DNA from: Selaginella moellendorffii
Taxonomy: Eukaryota > Streptophyta > Lycopodiopsida > Selaginellales > Selaginellaceae
Reading direction: 5' to 3'
DNA: 64,000 nt
Assembly: GCF_000143415.4 (NCBI RefSeq)
Contig: NW_003314278.1
Span: 710,845-774,844 of the forward strand
Both the position numbers and the translations under genes were made by a program. Numbering within the stretch: position 1 is the first letter of the stretch; each line of letters begins with the position of its first letter. This document shows positions 42,679 through 52,448 of this stretch, piece by piece. The notes under the pieces are model-generated. The model ran no database searches. It saw only the letters and a program-made list of their open reading frames with translations, and had not been told where the DNA came from.

Positions 42679-44085
42679 TCATTTCAGTGAGATGCTGGTG
42701 TTGACAAATATGTGTAAGAACAGGGCAAGGCACACTGTGACCCACACCAGAACTTTGGTAGCAGCGTCTTGAGAGAAACGAGTCCTGACCACGGCCGCCT
42801 TGGAATGAACCACGTCCCTGGAACTTCTCACATATGGAGCGGAGACGGCTATGACGAGGCCAAAGAAGGATCTCACTGCTTCGGCTGTCACTTTTCCAGC
42901 TAAATCCATGACGAGCATGCGATTGCTTGGAATCGTCAAGGCACCGAATATCTTCTCGAGAAAATTCCCAGGATCCTGTTGCAAGGCCGAAACCGCTTCG
43001 CTGCTATTGAAACTCACCGGTGTCATGTCCAGGCGCGTCGTCTCTTTCGAGCTCTCGGACAGAACCTCGTATGAAGTTCGTACGAACGTATCCACGGCCC
43101 CGTTGCAAACACTCACGATCATTTCTTGGGCCGGAACTCGGTGGACGGGTTTTGTCACCGCTTCCACCATCTCCTCAAACATATTCACCTCCTGCGTTTT
43201 GTCCAAGTACGTCGACACCGTGGCCTCCACAAAGATCTGTATGCACTCCGCGAGAAGGGCTTTTCCTTTGGTGCTGCATGCCAGATCCAAAAGCCTGGCG
43301 GGCTTCCATTCCCCTGGTTCTTCACTCAATCTTCCATGAGTTCGCACGATCCCGTTGGCTCCCAGCTCGAAGATCTCTGGAGCCGACTCGTTCTCTAGCT
43401 CCGCCTTGCGCTCCATCTCTTCGAAGTAACACACCACCAAGTTTCTCACCGCACTTCCAACAATGGCTGACGCAAAACCTTTCCCGGGGTCACTGAAAAG
43501 CTTGTTTAGCAACTTCTCTGAAAGTCCTTCGTGCCTCATTGTTCTGCTAGGCTTGCTAGAGCTCCCTGGAACTGTTCGTTTCACCTCGAAGTTCTCATAT
43601 CTCTCACGCCTCCATCCGTCACTGCTCTCTGCCCTGAATTGGAGCCTGTCCCTATACATGACCAGATTGTTCCTGTCTAGCGATTTCTCACGATGAGCCC
43701 TGGAAGGAAAAGTATCCTCAGGAGAAGTATCAGCCATAATCACCTTGCAGACGCTAGAAGTGGTGACTGCGACAAGATCCTGGAGTTCCGGACAGCGCAA
43801 GATCTTGAGGAGCTGCCGGATGCTGCGAGGAACCTCGCCTTCTTCGTTGCTCGATTCCAGAAAATCCTTGAGATCACCGGAGATGAGAGACGCCGAGTCG
43901 GCAGCGCTGGCCGCCGCCTGGAGCAGCTTCCCCAATCCATCCAAGATGAGAATTACTTGCCTCTTCCTTCTCTGAAACGACTCCGAGCGGTAATACGAGT
44001 AGGACGCGCAGCCCCCGGCAGCCAGCGCCGCGGCGATCAAGAAAGCCTTCTTGCGCCGGTGGAGGAGATCTACGAGCTGCTTCAT
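42679..44085 (-). CDS. PHLOEM PROTEIN 2-LIKE A10-type protein
   Basis: An intronless gene of 468 codons from the ATG at 44085. The N-terminus 'KQLVDLLHRRKKAFLIAAALAAGGCASYSYYRS' is a basic stretch plus one membrane span, followed by 'LILDGLGKLLQAAASAADSASLISGDLKDFL' and 'PRSIRQLLKILRCPELQDLVAVTTSSV'. That layout is characteristic of plant proteins annotated PP2-A10-like, which lack a real lectin domain despite the name. A second hydrophobic span closes the protein ('VLVWVTVCLALFLHIFV'). Function unknown; probably anchored to an organelle membrane. An upstream extension without ATG is not used. Confidence 0.75.
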   Translation of the reverse strand: MKQLVDLLHRRKKAFLIAAALAAGGCASYSYYRSESFQRRKRQVILILDGLGKLLQAAASAADSASLISGDLKDFLESSNEEGEVPRSIRQLLKILRCPELQDLVAVTTSSVCKVIMADTSPEDTFPSRAHREKSLDRNNLVMYRDRLQFRAESSDGWRRERYENFEVKRTVPGSSSKPSRTMRHEGLSEKLLNKLFSDPGKGFASAIVGSAVRNLVVCYFEEMERKAELENESAPEIFELGANGIVRTHGRLSEEPGEWKPARLLDLACSTKGKALLAECIQIFVEATVSTYLDKTQEVNMFEEMVEAVTKPVHRVPAQEMIVSVCNGAVDTFVRTSYEVLSESSKETTRLDMTPVSFNSSEAVSALQQDPGNFLEKIFGALTIPSNRMLVMDLAGKVTAEAVRSFFGLVIAVSAPYVRSSRDVVHSKAAVVRTRFSQDAATKVLVWVTVCLALFLHIFVNTSISLK

Positions 44086-44510
44086 TGGCGCTCCGGATCG
44101 ATCAAGAACAGCAGGAAATCGAGGAACCAGGGCGGAGGAAGAAATCGGAGAATTTCTGTCTTCTTTCCCAGATGAGAATTCTAATCCCAAACCGTCACGC
44201 AATCTTTCTTACCGCGCCGCTGCCCCGCCCGCCGCGCGCCTCGCGCCTAGCGCCGGCGACGCACCGCCATCGATCGAGCGGACCCTAGGTAAAACAATAT
44301 TTTGCTCGAAACCCGTGAAGATTGATGAATGAAATAATTTCTCTATGGGGCGGTGTCACTCTTCTCGCTTCTCCTTTGAAGATAAAAGCGAGCAAGCACG
44401 CGATGGCGACGTCACAAATATCTCTCGCAAGGACCTGGCACACGAGCAAACAAGGAAGAATGCGTCAGATCCTCCAAGATCTTGGGAAGAATAGTAGTTC
44501 GTCAACCCAC
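44086..44510. other. Intergenic
   Basis: 425 bp. CG-rich promoter side near 44090-44290, then the 3' flank of the C2 gene. No further gene. Confidence 0.4.
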
Positions 44511-45632
44511 TTAGTGGCCAGCCAGATGATCCATAGCCGAGGTCGCTTGAGATCCTAGATAGTACGTTCCAATGGTGCCGCCTTCTACACCGCCACCCCC
44601 AAGATCCACGCCAGTGGCATCGCCGCCGCCGCTGCCAGCGCCGCCTTGGTGGCCGCCTCCGCCGGGCTGATCGCCTCCGCCACCGGCAAAGACGCCATAC
44701 TGCCCGGATCTCAAGCGCTCGCGCTCGCGATCCCTCTCCCTCTCCCGCTCCCTGTCTCGATCCCGCTCCCTCTCCCGCAGCTCTCTCTCCCGCTCGCGGT
44801 CTCGGTCTCTCTCGCGCTCGCGCTCCCGCTCGCGCTCTCGGTCCCTCTCGCCCAGCGGCCGATCCCTGGGGTCCTCGATCTCGCCCAGATCAAGAATGTC
44901 GGGTGCTGTGAGGATCGCCGACGCTCTCCGGGACCGCGCGGGCGCCGCCGGAGTCGGGGCGCACGACGAAGTGGATGCTGCCACCGCAGTGGTGCCCGGA
45001 TCCACCCGCAATCTCGCCAGATGATCGTGGAGCTGGGCTCTCTCCCTCTCCTCGGGGTGATCCTCAGGCGTGGTGTCCAGCTGATCGCGATCCTCGTCCG
45101 ACGAGGAGGAGCTCCTGGGCGCCTTGAAAGACCCGGACACCTCGAGGCTGCGCTTGAGGGTGGAGCTCTCGAGCGCCTCGCGGTCCGAGTGGCACGTCTG
45201 GACGGAGATGTTGAGGAGGCCGTGGATCCTCCCCGACGGCCGCTGCAACTGGCACGCCATGTACTGGAGCCCGCCATCGCTCACGTCGCCCAGCGGGATC
45301 TTGGTGCTGCCCACGATGGGATCGTTGGTGCCGCTGCCCCGGCTGAAGATCTGGACGCACAGCTCCACCCCGCGCAGCGAGCCCGGGCGGGGGATGTACA
45401 TCTTGTGATCCCAAGCTGGATTGGAGCCGGCGTTGTGCGCGACATGGGTGCAGTACTTCACCTCCGGATCGATCCAGGCCAGCGCGTAGGGGCTCATCCG
45501 CCCGAAGATGCAAGTGTCGCGCAATCCCTGCGCCGAGATGATGGTCACCTCCAAGCTGTTGTGGTGGCGATCGGCGCCGCCACCGCGCTCGCGATCCCGC
45601 TCCTCCTCTCGCCCCGCATTGGAAGGATTCAT
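44511..45632 (-). CDS. C2-domain protein with RE/RD-rich tail
   Basis: Intronless, 373 codons. Residues about 25-150 form a C2 domain of the plant SRC2/BAP type: 'SLEVTIISAQGLRDTCIFGRMSPYALAWIDPEVKYCTHV', 'NPAWDHKMYIP', 'GTNDPIVGSTKIPLGDV'. Such domains bind phospholipids, often with calcium, though not all calcium aspartates are obvious here. A Ser-rich and acidic linker follows, then about 55 residues of alternating Arg-Glu and Arg-Asp dipeptides, then a Gly-rich end. That mixed-charge tail resembles RNA-processing proteins such as U1-70K rather than membrane proteins, so localisation is open. Confidence 0.8.
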   Translation of the reverse strand: MNPSNAGREEERDRERGGGADRHHNSLEVTIISAQGLRDTCIFGRMSPYALAWIDPEVKYCTHVAHNAGSNPAWDHKMYIPRPGSLRGVELCVQIFSRGSGTNDPIVGSTKIPLGDVSDGGLQYMACQLQRPSGRIHGLLNISVQTCHSDREALESSTLKRSLEVSGSFKAPRSSSSSDEDRDQLDTTPEDHPEERERAQLHDHLARLRVDPGTTAVAASTSSCAPTPAAPARSRRASAILTAPDILDLGEIEDPRDRPLGERDRERERERERERDRDRERERELRERERDRDRERERERDRERERLRSGQYGVFAGGGGDQPGGGGHQGGAGSGGGDATGVDLGGGGVEGGTIGTYYLGSQATSAMDHLAGH

Positions 45633-45797
45633 CGCGCTGCTACACCCTGCGCCTAGCCCATCGCGATGGATGCTCTCTTTCCCTACTGGCCGCGCCCAAA
45701 AACTGCAAACCTCTCCGCGCTACGTGGCGCCTAGTTGGCAGTAAACCGAGCCAAGTGCCATCCACGTGGCAATTCCCGCTAGGGTTCCTCGTTCGCC
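45633..45797. promoter_or_regulatory. Divergent promoter C2 gene / MBD-PHD gene
   Basis: 165 bp between starts; CTAGGGTTCC at about 45779-45788 is a partial telo-box close to the MBD-PHD start. Confidence 0.45.
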
Positions 45798-48109
45798 ATG
45801 GCAGGCTCCTCCGGCCGGCGAGCTCGCAGCCATCCGCTCGCTGGAAAGAGCGGGACGGGGCCGCCGATCGCACCGCCGGAATGGCGATGGCGAGTGGGGA
45901 ATCGCGTGAGCGACACTTATTTCTACTCTCCGGATGGCCAGTGCTTTCGATCGCAGGTCCAGCTCCGGGCATATCTGGAATCCACGCCGGGCACGCCATC
46001 GCCATCGCAGTTCCGCTGGAATTTCGAACGCAGCGGTAGCATGTTCTCTTTCTCTTCTTTTCTTGTTTGCTCTAGCTCTCTTGTAGGTTTGCAGAGCGAG
46101 CCGGGTGGAGCTCCCGCGCCGGAGGATAAGATCGCAGCTACTCCTACTTCGAGTACCACCGCTCCGCAGCGTAAGCGGCAGAAGGTCAATGCCCGATCTA
46201 CGAGAAAGCGAACACGATCGTCCAGAGGCCTAGAAATGGGGTCCCCGACTAGAGTCTCGAAGAGACAAGAGCTAATAAGCGTTGAAAAGGTTCGCCTCTG
46301 GAAGAGATCTTTGTTCTTTCTATCGGTGCTGTTCTTCATCTAGATACTCGACGAAGGCTACGAAGCTACGATGGTTATCAGCGAGGTTTGAAAGTTTGCG
46401 CTTTTTCTTGTCTTTCACGTTGCTCTCTCTAGGACGAAGTATCTCCTGGAGCCTTTGGCGATGGGACTCGAGATAAAACTCCCCCGCCAGACAACGAGAC
46501 ACCTGGGCCTTCGGCCTTTGGCGATGGAACTCGAGATGAAACTCCCCCTCCAGACAACGAGACTACTCAAGAAGAAAACTTGAGATCTCCACCGCTTGTA
46601 AGCGACATGATCATCCCGGACAGTGTGAGCTTGGCAACCATACTGGCCTCCACAAGGAGTCACGCCCTCGTTCAAGAGTCCTACGTGATGAGCAAGCTGC
46701 TGGAAGAAGAATCGCGTTTTGATGACAAGAGCGCCAACGAGATCAAACAACTCCAGGAGGCCATCGCTGCAAAGGCCCGTGACGGGAACACGTTTCGCAA
46801 GCATTCCAGGGAAGCGCTGCGCATGTTTTTCCATGTCCTGCGGGGTGAAGTGGCTCCATCAAGCTTTGGAGTGAACGAGCTCGTCAAGATGTGTAGCAGC
46901 TGGTCGTGCAGACGCCAGCGTCCGTCGTGCTTTCTCGAAGCGGCTCACAAGCTGGTACTCCAGTGCATCGCCGAGGAACAAGACAACGTTACGCTCGAGA
47001 GCTTTCCCATGGACAAGAAGACGGCCGAGATCGTGCTGCTCGACTGTGGGAGCTGTAAGATCGAGGCTTGCTGCTCGGGTCGGGACTTCTGTCCGGGATG
47101 CACTTGCAACATCTGCTACGGCGAAGTCGAGGCGAGAAAGAGTTGGAACTACTTGAGATGCGACGCTTGTCACCACCTCGCGCACTTGGACTGTGCGCTG
47201 CAAGCCATCAAGGAGTCTGATCGGCGCTCCTCGTGCGTCACTTGCCTGAAGAAGAGTGATCTGGTGGTATTCTGGAAGACGATGATAAAAGAAGCGGTGG
47301 CGACGACGGACAGGAAGGTGTTGGAGTTGCAACTGTCGTCGGCAGTGAAGGTGATGGAGAAACTGGGCTCGAGCTGGTACAAGCTCGCGCACTTGAGGGT
47401 GAAGGAGCTGGTGAGGGACCTCGCGTCTCACCAGGAATGTCCCGACTTTCACAAAGTTTTGGAACAGGTGGTTGATTCTTTTAACGATTGGCAGCGCTTA
47501 GATGGTGAGTTTCTCTCATATAGCTGACCTGATTTTTCTCAGGTTGGTCGTGCTATGCATCCAGATTATGATGATAAGATGATAGACCAAGGCGTATTAA
47601 TGGAGCTACTGGCTGAAGGGTCCAAAGCGGGGACGCTCATCGAGGAAGAAGCGAGAGCTATGGATCTCCAGAAGAAAGCTGAGGCAGAGTATTCGGAGTG
47701 GCTGAGCAGCGTAAGAAACGTCGAGAATCGGAAGCAGCTACTGGCGGCGGCCGAGGCAGAGTGTGAAGAACGAAGCAGCGCAGCGCATTGCTCCAAGCTC
47801 GACTCTGAAAAGGCTTCCAAGCGAGTGGACGTGCTCAAGATGCTGGAAAGCTCTCAAGGGGTCTCCAGTGGCTCGCGGGAGCTGCTGCAATGGAACCTGG
47901 AACAGGAGATATCCATTCTGCATGCCATCTGTTGCACGCTCGGGCGCTCGGATGTGACGAATCTAAACGAGTACCTGAGTAAGCTGACGATGGTCATAGA
48001 GGAGTGGAGGGCACAGCGTGATGTTGTGGAGGGAATCATGGTGAGATCTCAGCAGCTTCATGCAATCCACAAGATAATGGTGAGAAAGCTTTTAGAAGGC
48101 CCAGAGTAA
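45798..48109 (+). CDS. MBD-domain protein with OBERON-type PHD finger
   Basis: Five exons (45798-46035, 46087-46289, 46344-46385, 46433-47467, 47543-48109) join in frame to 694 codons. The N-terminus ('PPEWRWRVGNRVSDTYFYSPDGQCFRSQVQLRAYLE') fits a methyl-CpG-binding domain. A basic linker ('RKRQKVNARSTRKRTRSSR') resembles a nuclear localisation signal, followed by two copies of a Pro-rich unit ('FGDGTRDKTPPPDNET' and 'FGDGTRDETPPPDNET'). The centre has a Cys-rich module, 'DCGSCKIEACCSGRDFCPGC', 'CNICYG' and 'YLRCDACHHLAHLDCALQ', matching the plant OBERON PHD finger. The last 180 residues are a coiled coil ('EEEARAMDLQKKAEAEYSEW'), as in OBERON proteins. It should read chromatin, linking DNA methylation to histone marks; this is inferred from domains only. 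Confidence 0.82.
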
Positions 48110-48554
48110 AACTTCGGTGGGATAATTTTTGTCGATACTTAGCTTTGAAAATATATTTTCTTCTGAGTTCTGTGTAAGCCAATTTTGAAATGTATGGACG
48201 AATTGTAATTTTGGTCTGCTTTAGAAAGCTAGTTTTCGGCCACGAGCAGCTCTTCGTGAGCCTCAGTTGCTAGCAGAGGCAGTAACAAAGCTCCCAGATC
48301 CAGATCATCCAGATATCGAAACCACAATTGATAAAACTCCATTCACTTCATGAGGTGCTCCACCATTCCCATCTCAACCTCATCAGGTAAAACGTTTGGC
48401 AAATTCACAATCCTAGGAGAGATTCACAGAGAAAGATGGGGCTTAGCTCTTTTGTTTCAGTGGCAAGCCAAGCAAGGGTGCACAGCCATTTTGTGGACAC
48501 TTCTTAATAGAAAGGATTTATTTTGAGGCTGATCCATCCAAAGGTGATATGATG

Positions 48555-48642
<88 letters not shown>
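48110..48642. other. 3' flank with (TA)n microsatellite
   Basis: Gene-free. A long TA dinucleotide tract at about 48557-48637 borders the Gypsy element. On the other side of the element (53652-53700) CA and TA repeats follow, so the element sits in a microsatellite. Confidence 0.8.
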
Positions 48643-48816
48643 TGTGAGTGCATGGAATATGGAAAGGGAATACAGAAATGTGCATATTAATTAGCTCAAA
48701 AACCCTAGCTTATATACAGGAGCGAGTGGTTCGGATTGAAACCAATCCGACGGCTACCAAAATCCACTACGCTAATATTAGTATACGGCATCGTAGCCGT
48801 ACACTTGGCCCTCACA
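48643..48816 (-). repeat. 3' LTR of family C element
   Basis: 174 bp, paired with 53479-53652; 5 mismatches, all transitions. Confidence 0.9.
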
Positions 48817-48848
48817 TCATCCCCTCCTCTCGGAATAATGGAAGGCCG

Positions 48849-50228
48849 TTAGGGTTCTTTTGTCGATGGGCCGGGATCTGGAGGAACGTCAGGAGGAGGC
48901 ATCGGTGGATCTGTAGACGGTATTAATTGCTCCTGATCCCTTTGTATAAAGCGTTTTAACCGCTGCACATGCACAATTTCCGGAGGATCGGCCTGCTGAA
49001 CGTCATGCCGAACCTCATAAACTTGTGGTCCAACTTGCCGCAACACCCGATACGGTCCTTTCCACTGCGCAAGGAGCCCCTTAGATAAACCACGTACCGT
49101 AAGATGGGGAAAACGGACTAACACCAAATCATCCACTTTGTACTCCGCAGGTGGACGATGATGGGAATTGTAGCGCCGTTATTGTCCCACTTGTACGCGG
49201 CCTAAGTGTTCAGCAGACTCTGCTCGGACAAGTGGAAGAATGCTTGTCAAATATTGATCCCATGACCTAGCATCAGGAGCTCATGGCAATTGCGAAGGTA
49301 AACTCAGCTATGTTGGTAATATTGGATCATGACCATATAGAAATTTATATGGTGAAGCACCAACAGAACTCTGCACCCCTGTGATATAAGCATACCGAAG
49401 AGACGGCAAATAACTATCCCAATCCGAATGTTGAAAGTTCACATACTTCGCAATCATCCCTTTGAATGTCCGAACGAGCCATTCCACCAGACCGTCTGAT
49501 TGTGGATGATAAGCACTCGTAAAAGTGTGGCGTATCCCCAACCGAGATGTCAAAACATGAAATACCTCAGCCATAAATGCAGGACCATTATCCGAAAGAA
49601 TCCGCTCTGGACAAGAATGCTGGAACACCACTCGATTGAGGAGGAAGTATCCAACAGCAGTTGCAGAGGCACTAGCAAGAGCACCAACTTCCACCCAACG
49701 AGTCAAGTAGTCAGAAGCAATAATAACATACTCATTGCCAGCAGTCGATCGCGGAAAAGGTCCCATAAGATCAAACGCCACCAACTCAAACAGACGAGAA
49801 ACTGCAATTGACTCTAACCGTCCTTCTGCAGCACAAGGGGGAGTATTACGAGCTTGGCACCAAATGCAGCTACGCACATACCGGATAATATCACGTCGCA
49901 TCTCTGGCCAATAGAAAGATCTGCGCAGCTTCTCGGTGACACGACGGTGTCCCATATGCCCACCTAGAATAGAAGAATCATGGTAGGCATGGAAAAACCG
50001 CGGAATAAACACCGAAGGCACCACCAGCCGTAAATGATCATCAGGATCCGTCCCCACAAAATAAAGAAGGTCATCTTCAAGGCGATATTGAGAATGTAAA
50101 TGCCGAAAAGGCAAGTCATCAGCAAGTGATGCAGGATTCTCAAACCCATCTCGAAGCCTTTGAATCCACGGCTCAATCTTTTGAGCCTCGCGAACCTCAT
50201 CCAGAGAAGGTAGATCTTGCTCTACGCC
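48849..50228 (-). pseudogene. Gypsy integrase, same frame as pol, interrupted by stops
   Basis: Downstream of the pol TAG the same frame encodes the HHCC zinc domain ('HMGHRRVTEKLRRSFYWPEM', 'CIWCQ') and the DDE core ('FDLMGPFPRS', 'ILSDNGPAFMAEVF', 'HPQSDGLVEW'). After three further stops near 49305, 49270 and 49180 comes the C-terminal 'VLVRFPHLTVRGLSKGLLAQWKGPYRVL' GPY module. No chromodomain was recognised. The reading frame itself is preserved; only nonsense codons break it. Confidence 0.88.
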
Positions 50229-52448
50229 CTATGGACACTGAACGTCAAGGACAGCAACCGCCGACGGCACAGAATCCTCATCTAGAAAATCCACAGATGC
50301 TGGAACAACAGGTTCGTCAGAAACATGAGAAGTGAGTGGAGAAGGAAGAGGAGCTCGAGAAAGGGCATCAGCATCAGCCATAGAACTCCCTGGGCGATGA
50401 ACAACATCGAAATCATATATCTGAAGCTTCAAAGCCCATCGAGCCGTACGACCAACCAGGTTCTTCCGCTTTAATAATGAAGTAACAGCAGCATGGTCAC
50501 CTTCAAGTAACGTCCGAGAACCATGTAAATATGCATGAAGTTTCTCGAAACCCCAGACTGCTGCTAAACACTCCTTCTCTGTCATGGAGTAGTTCATCTC
50601 CGCTGGTTGTAATGTACGGCTTATATATGCAATGGGATGGCGTTGACCAGGCACACTCGAGTTCTCTTGCATCAACACACCTCCAAGACCAATGTCAGAA
50701 GCATCCACGCGCAAAATAAAAGGTCGAGTGTAGTCAGGATATGCCAAAACCGGAGGAGTCGTCAATAGCTCTTTGAGATTCACGAACGCCCGCTCACAAG
50801 CGGGAGACCAGATGAAAGATGACGTTGATGACTTCAGCAACACTCGCAATGGTGTAGTGCGATCGGAAAGATGATCCACAAAACGACCGAGATACTGCAC
50901 CTTACCCAAAAAGCGCTGCACATCATTCACACACTTCGGAGTAGGGAACTTTAGAACAGCCACAAGTTTGTCAGGATCAACTTGCAAACCCTCACAAGAA
51001 ATATGGTACCCAAGATAAGTTGTGTCCTTGGACCCAAACACGCACTTCGACCGCTTCAGCTTTAAACCAACATCGCGTAGCCGATCCAACACTTTACAAA
51101 CATCACGAACATGCTCCTCCCACGTCCCCTCCGAGTGGATCAAGACATCATCAATGAAGTCAGCCGTCACCTCCGGCATATCGCAAAGAACCTCGTCCAT
51201 CATCCGCTGAAAAGTTGCTGGAGCATTGTTCAAACCAAACGGCATCACCAAAAACTCGTACAAACCAAATGGTGTACGAAAAGCAGTCTTAGGAATATCT
51301 TCTTCAGCCATCGGTACTTGCCAATACCCAGAAGCAAGATCTAGCTTGGTGAACCAACGACTTCGCCCCAGACGATCCAAGAGATCAGCAGTGTGAGGAA
51401 GAGGGTACACGTCCGGGATCGTCACTTCATTTAACGGACGATAGTTGATGCAGAAACGAATACTCCCATCAGGCTTCGTCACAAGATGAGGTTCACATGC
51501 CCAAGGACTCCGCGACTTCCGAATAACACCCTCCTCCAACATCTCCTTGACGTTTGCACGTAAAATCTTGATCTCCTTGGGTGACCGACGACGAACAGGA
51601 ACCTTAATTGGACGAGCATCCCCAGTTGGAATGGGATGACGTATGGCAATCTTGGCCCCAGACGATAGGTCAAATTCAAAGAGATCAGAATACTCCTTCA
51701 TGAGCTGGTCAACAGTTGCAAGACAAAGATCATCGGAGGGATCGGAAAAGGGAAGAGCAGAACAAGATGGAAACACAAGAGGAAATAGTGGGGGAACAAA
51801 AGTAATGGAAGTAGAGGTAGAAGTAGAGGGACGAAGAGGTACGGAAGTGAGAGGAATGGATGAAACATAAGGAAGTATGAGACAAGGGGGAGAAGCCTCA
51901 AAGTCACACTTGGCATGATTGTGCTGCAACCAATCCATACCAAGAATGAGGTCAAAAGCTTGACTCGGCACCACCCACAACGACTGCAACTCAAGCTCGA
52001 GATCGCCCACACGCACAACCAGGTCCGCCTCATCTCGTGCACATGCATGTGTACGGTCGTTGCCATAAAGAATGAAAACTGGATCCGCCGCACGACGCAA
52101 GTGTAGACGATAACGTGTGGCAACAGGTCGAGCAATAGAAGATAAACTCGAACCTGTATCAACCAACACGGAGAGAAGAATAGGAGACCTCTTGTTATAA
52201 AAACGAGCTTGGAAAGTAAGCACTGGATGAACCGGTGCTGAGTGAACCCCTTGATGATACTCCCGAAAGAAAGATGGAGGGGTCACTAACTTATTCGCGC
52301 AAGGTCCCTCCATTACTCGCGCGACTCCTCGTTTCCCGAATGCACCTCGGTATCCAAACCTTCCACCGCAGCAGCACCAACGGGACATTGCTGACGCCAA
52401 GGTCTCCACCCAGGAAATGGAGGTCGCCAATCCGGAAAGTGCCGACAA
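50229..52448 (-). CDS. Gypsy pol: protease, reverse transcriptase, RNase H
   Basis: 739 codons. Protease 'LVDTGSSLSSI' near residue 95. Reverse transcriptase with 'FCINYRPLNEVTIPDVYPLP', 'LDLASGYWQVPM', 'PFGLNNAPATFQRMMD' and catalytic 'FIDDVLIHS'. RNase H with 'LRVDASDIGLGGVL' and 'MTEKECLAAVWG'. The frame closes at a TAG (50229-50231), but the same frame continues directly into integrase, so this stop is a lesion rather than the natural end. The element belongs to the same family as the remnant at 117-403. Confidence 0.9.
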   Translation of the reverse strand: MSALSGLATSISWVETLASAMSRWCCCGGRFGYRGAFGKRGVARVMEGPCANKLVTPPSFFREYHQGVHSAPVHPVLTFQARFYNKRSPILLSVLVDTGSSLSSIARPVATRYRLHLRRAADPVFILYGNDRTHACARDEADLVVRVGDLELELQSLWVVPSQAFDLILGMDWLQHNHAKCDFEASPPCLILPYVSSIPLTSVPLRPSTSTSTSITFVPPLFPLVFPSCSALPFSDPSDDLCLATVDQLMKEYSDLFEFDLSSGAKIAIRHPIPTGDARPIKVPVRRRSPKEIKILRANVKEMLEEGVIRKSRSPWACEPHLVTKPDGSIRFCINYRPLNEVTIPDVYPLPHTADLLDRLGRSRWFTKLDLASGYWQVPMAEEDIPKTAFRTPFGLYEFLVMPFGLNNAPATFQRMMDEVLCDMPEVTADFIDDVLIHSEGTWEEHVRDVCKVLDRLRDVGLKLKRSKCVFGSKDTTYLGYHISCEGLQVDPDKLVAVLKFPTPKCVNDVQRFLGKVQYLGRFVDHLSDRTTPLRVLLKSSTSSFIWSPACERAFVNLKELLTTPPVLAYPDYTRPFILRVDASDIGLGGVLMQENSSVPGQRHPIAYISRTLQPAEMNYSMTEKECLAAVWGFEKLHAYLHGSRTLLEGDHAAVTSLLKRKNLVGRTARWALKLQIYDFDVVHRPGSSMADADALSRAPLPSPLTSHVSDEPVVPASVDFLDEDSVPSAVAVLDVQCP

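Noticed and set aside
44086-44202. N-terminal extension of the PP2-A10-like protein
   Set aside because: It depends on a TTG start; the conserved 'KQLVDLLHRRKK' start follows the ATG at 44085.
48457-48639. 60-codon Tyr-Ile repeat frame
   Set aside because: Translation of the TA microsatellite.
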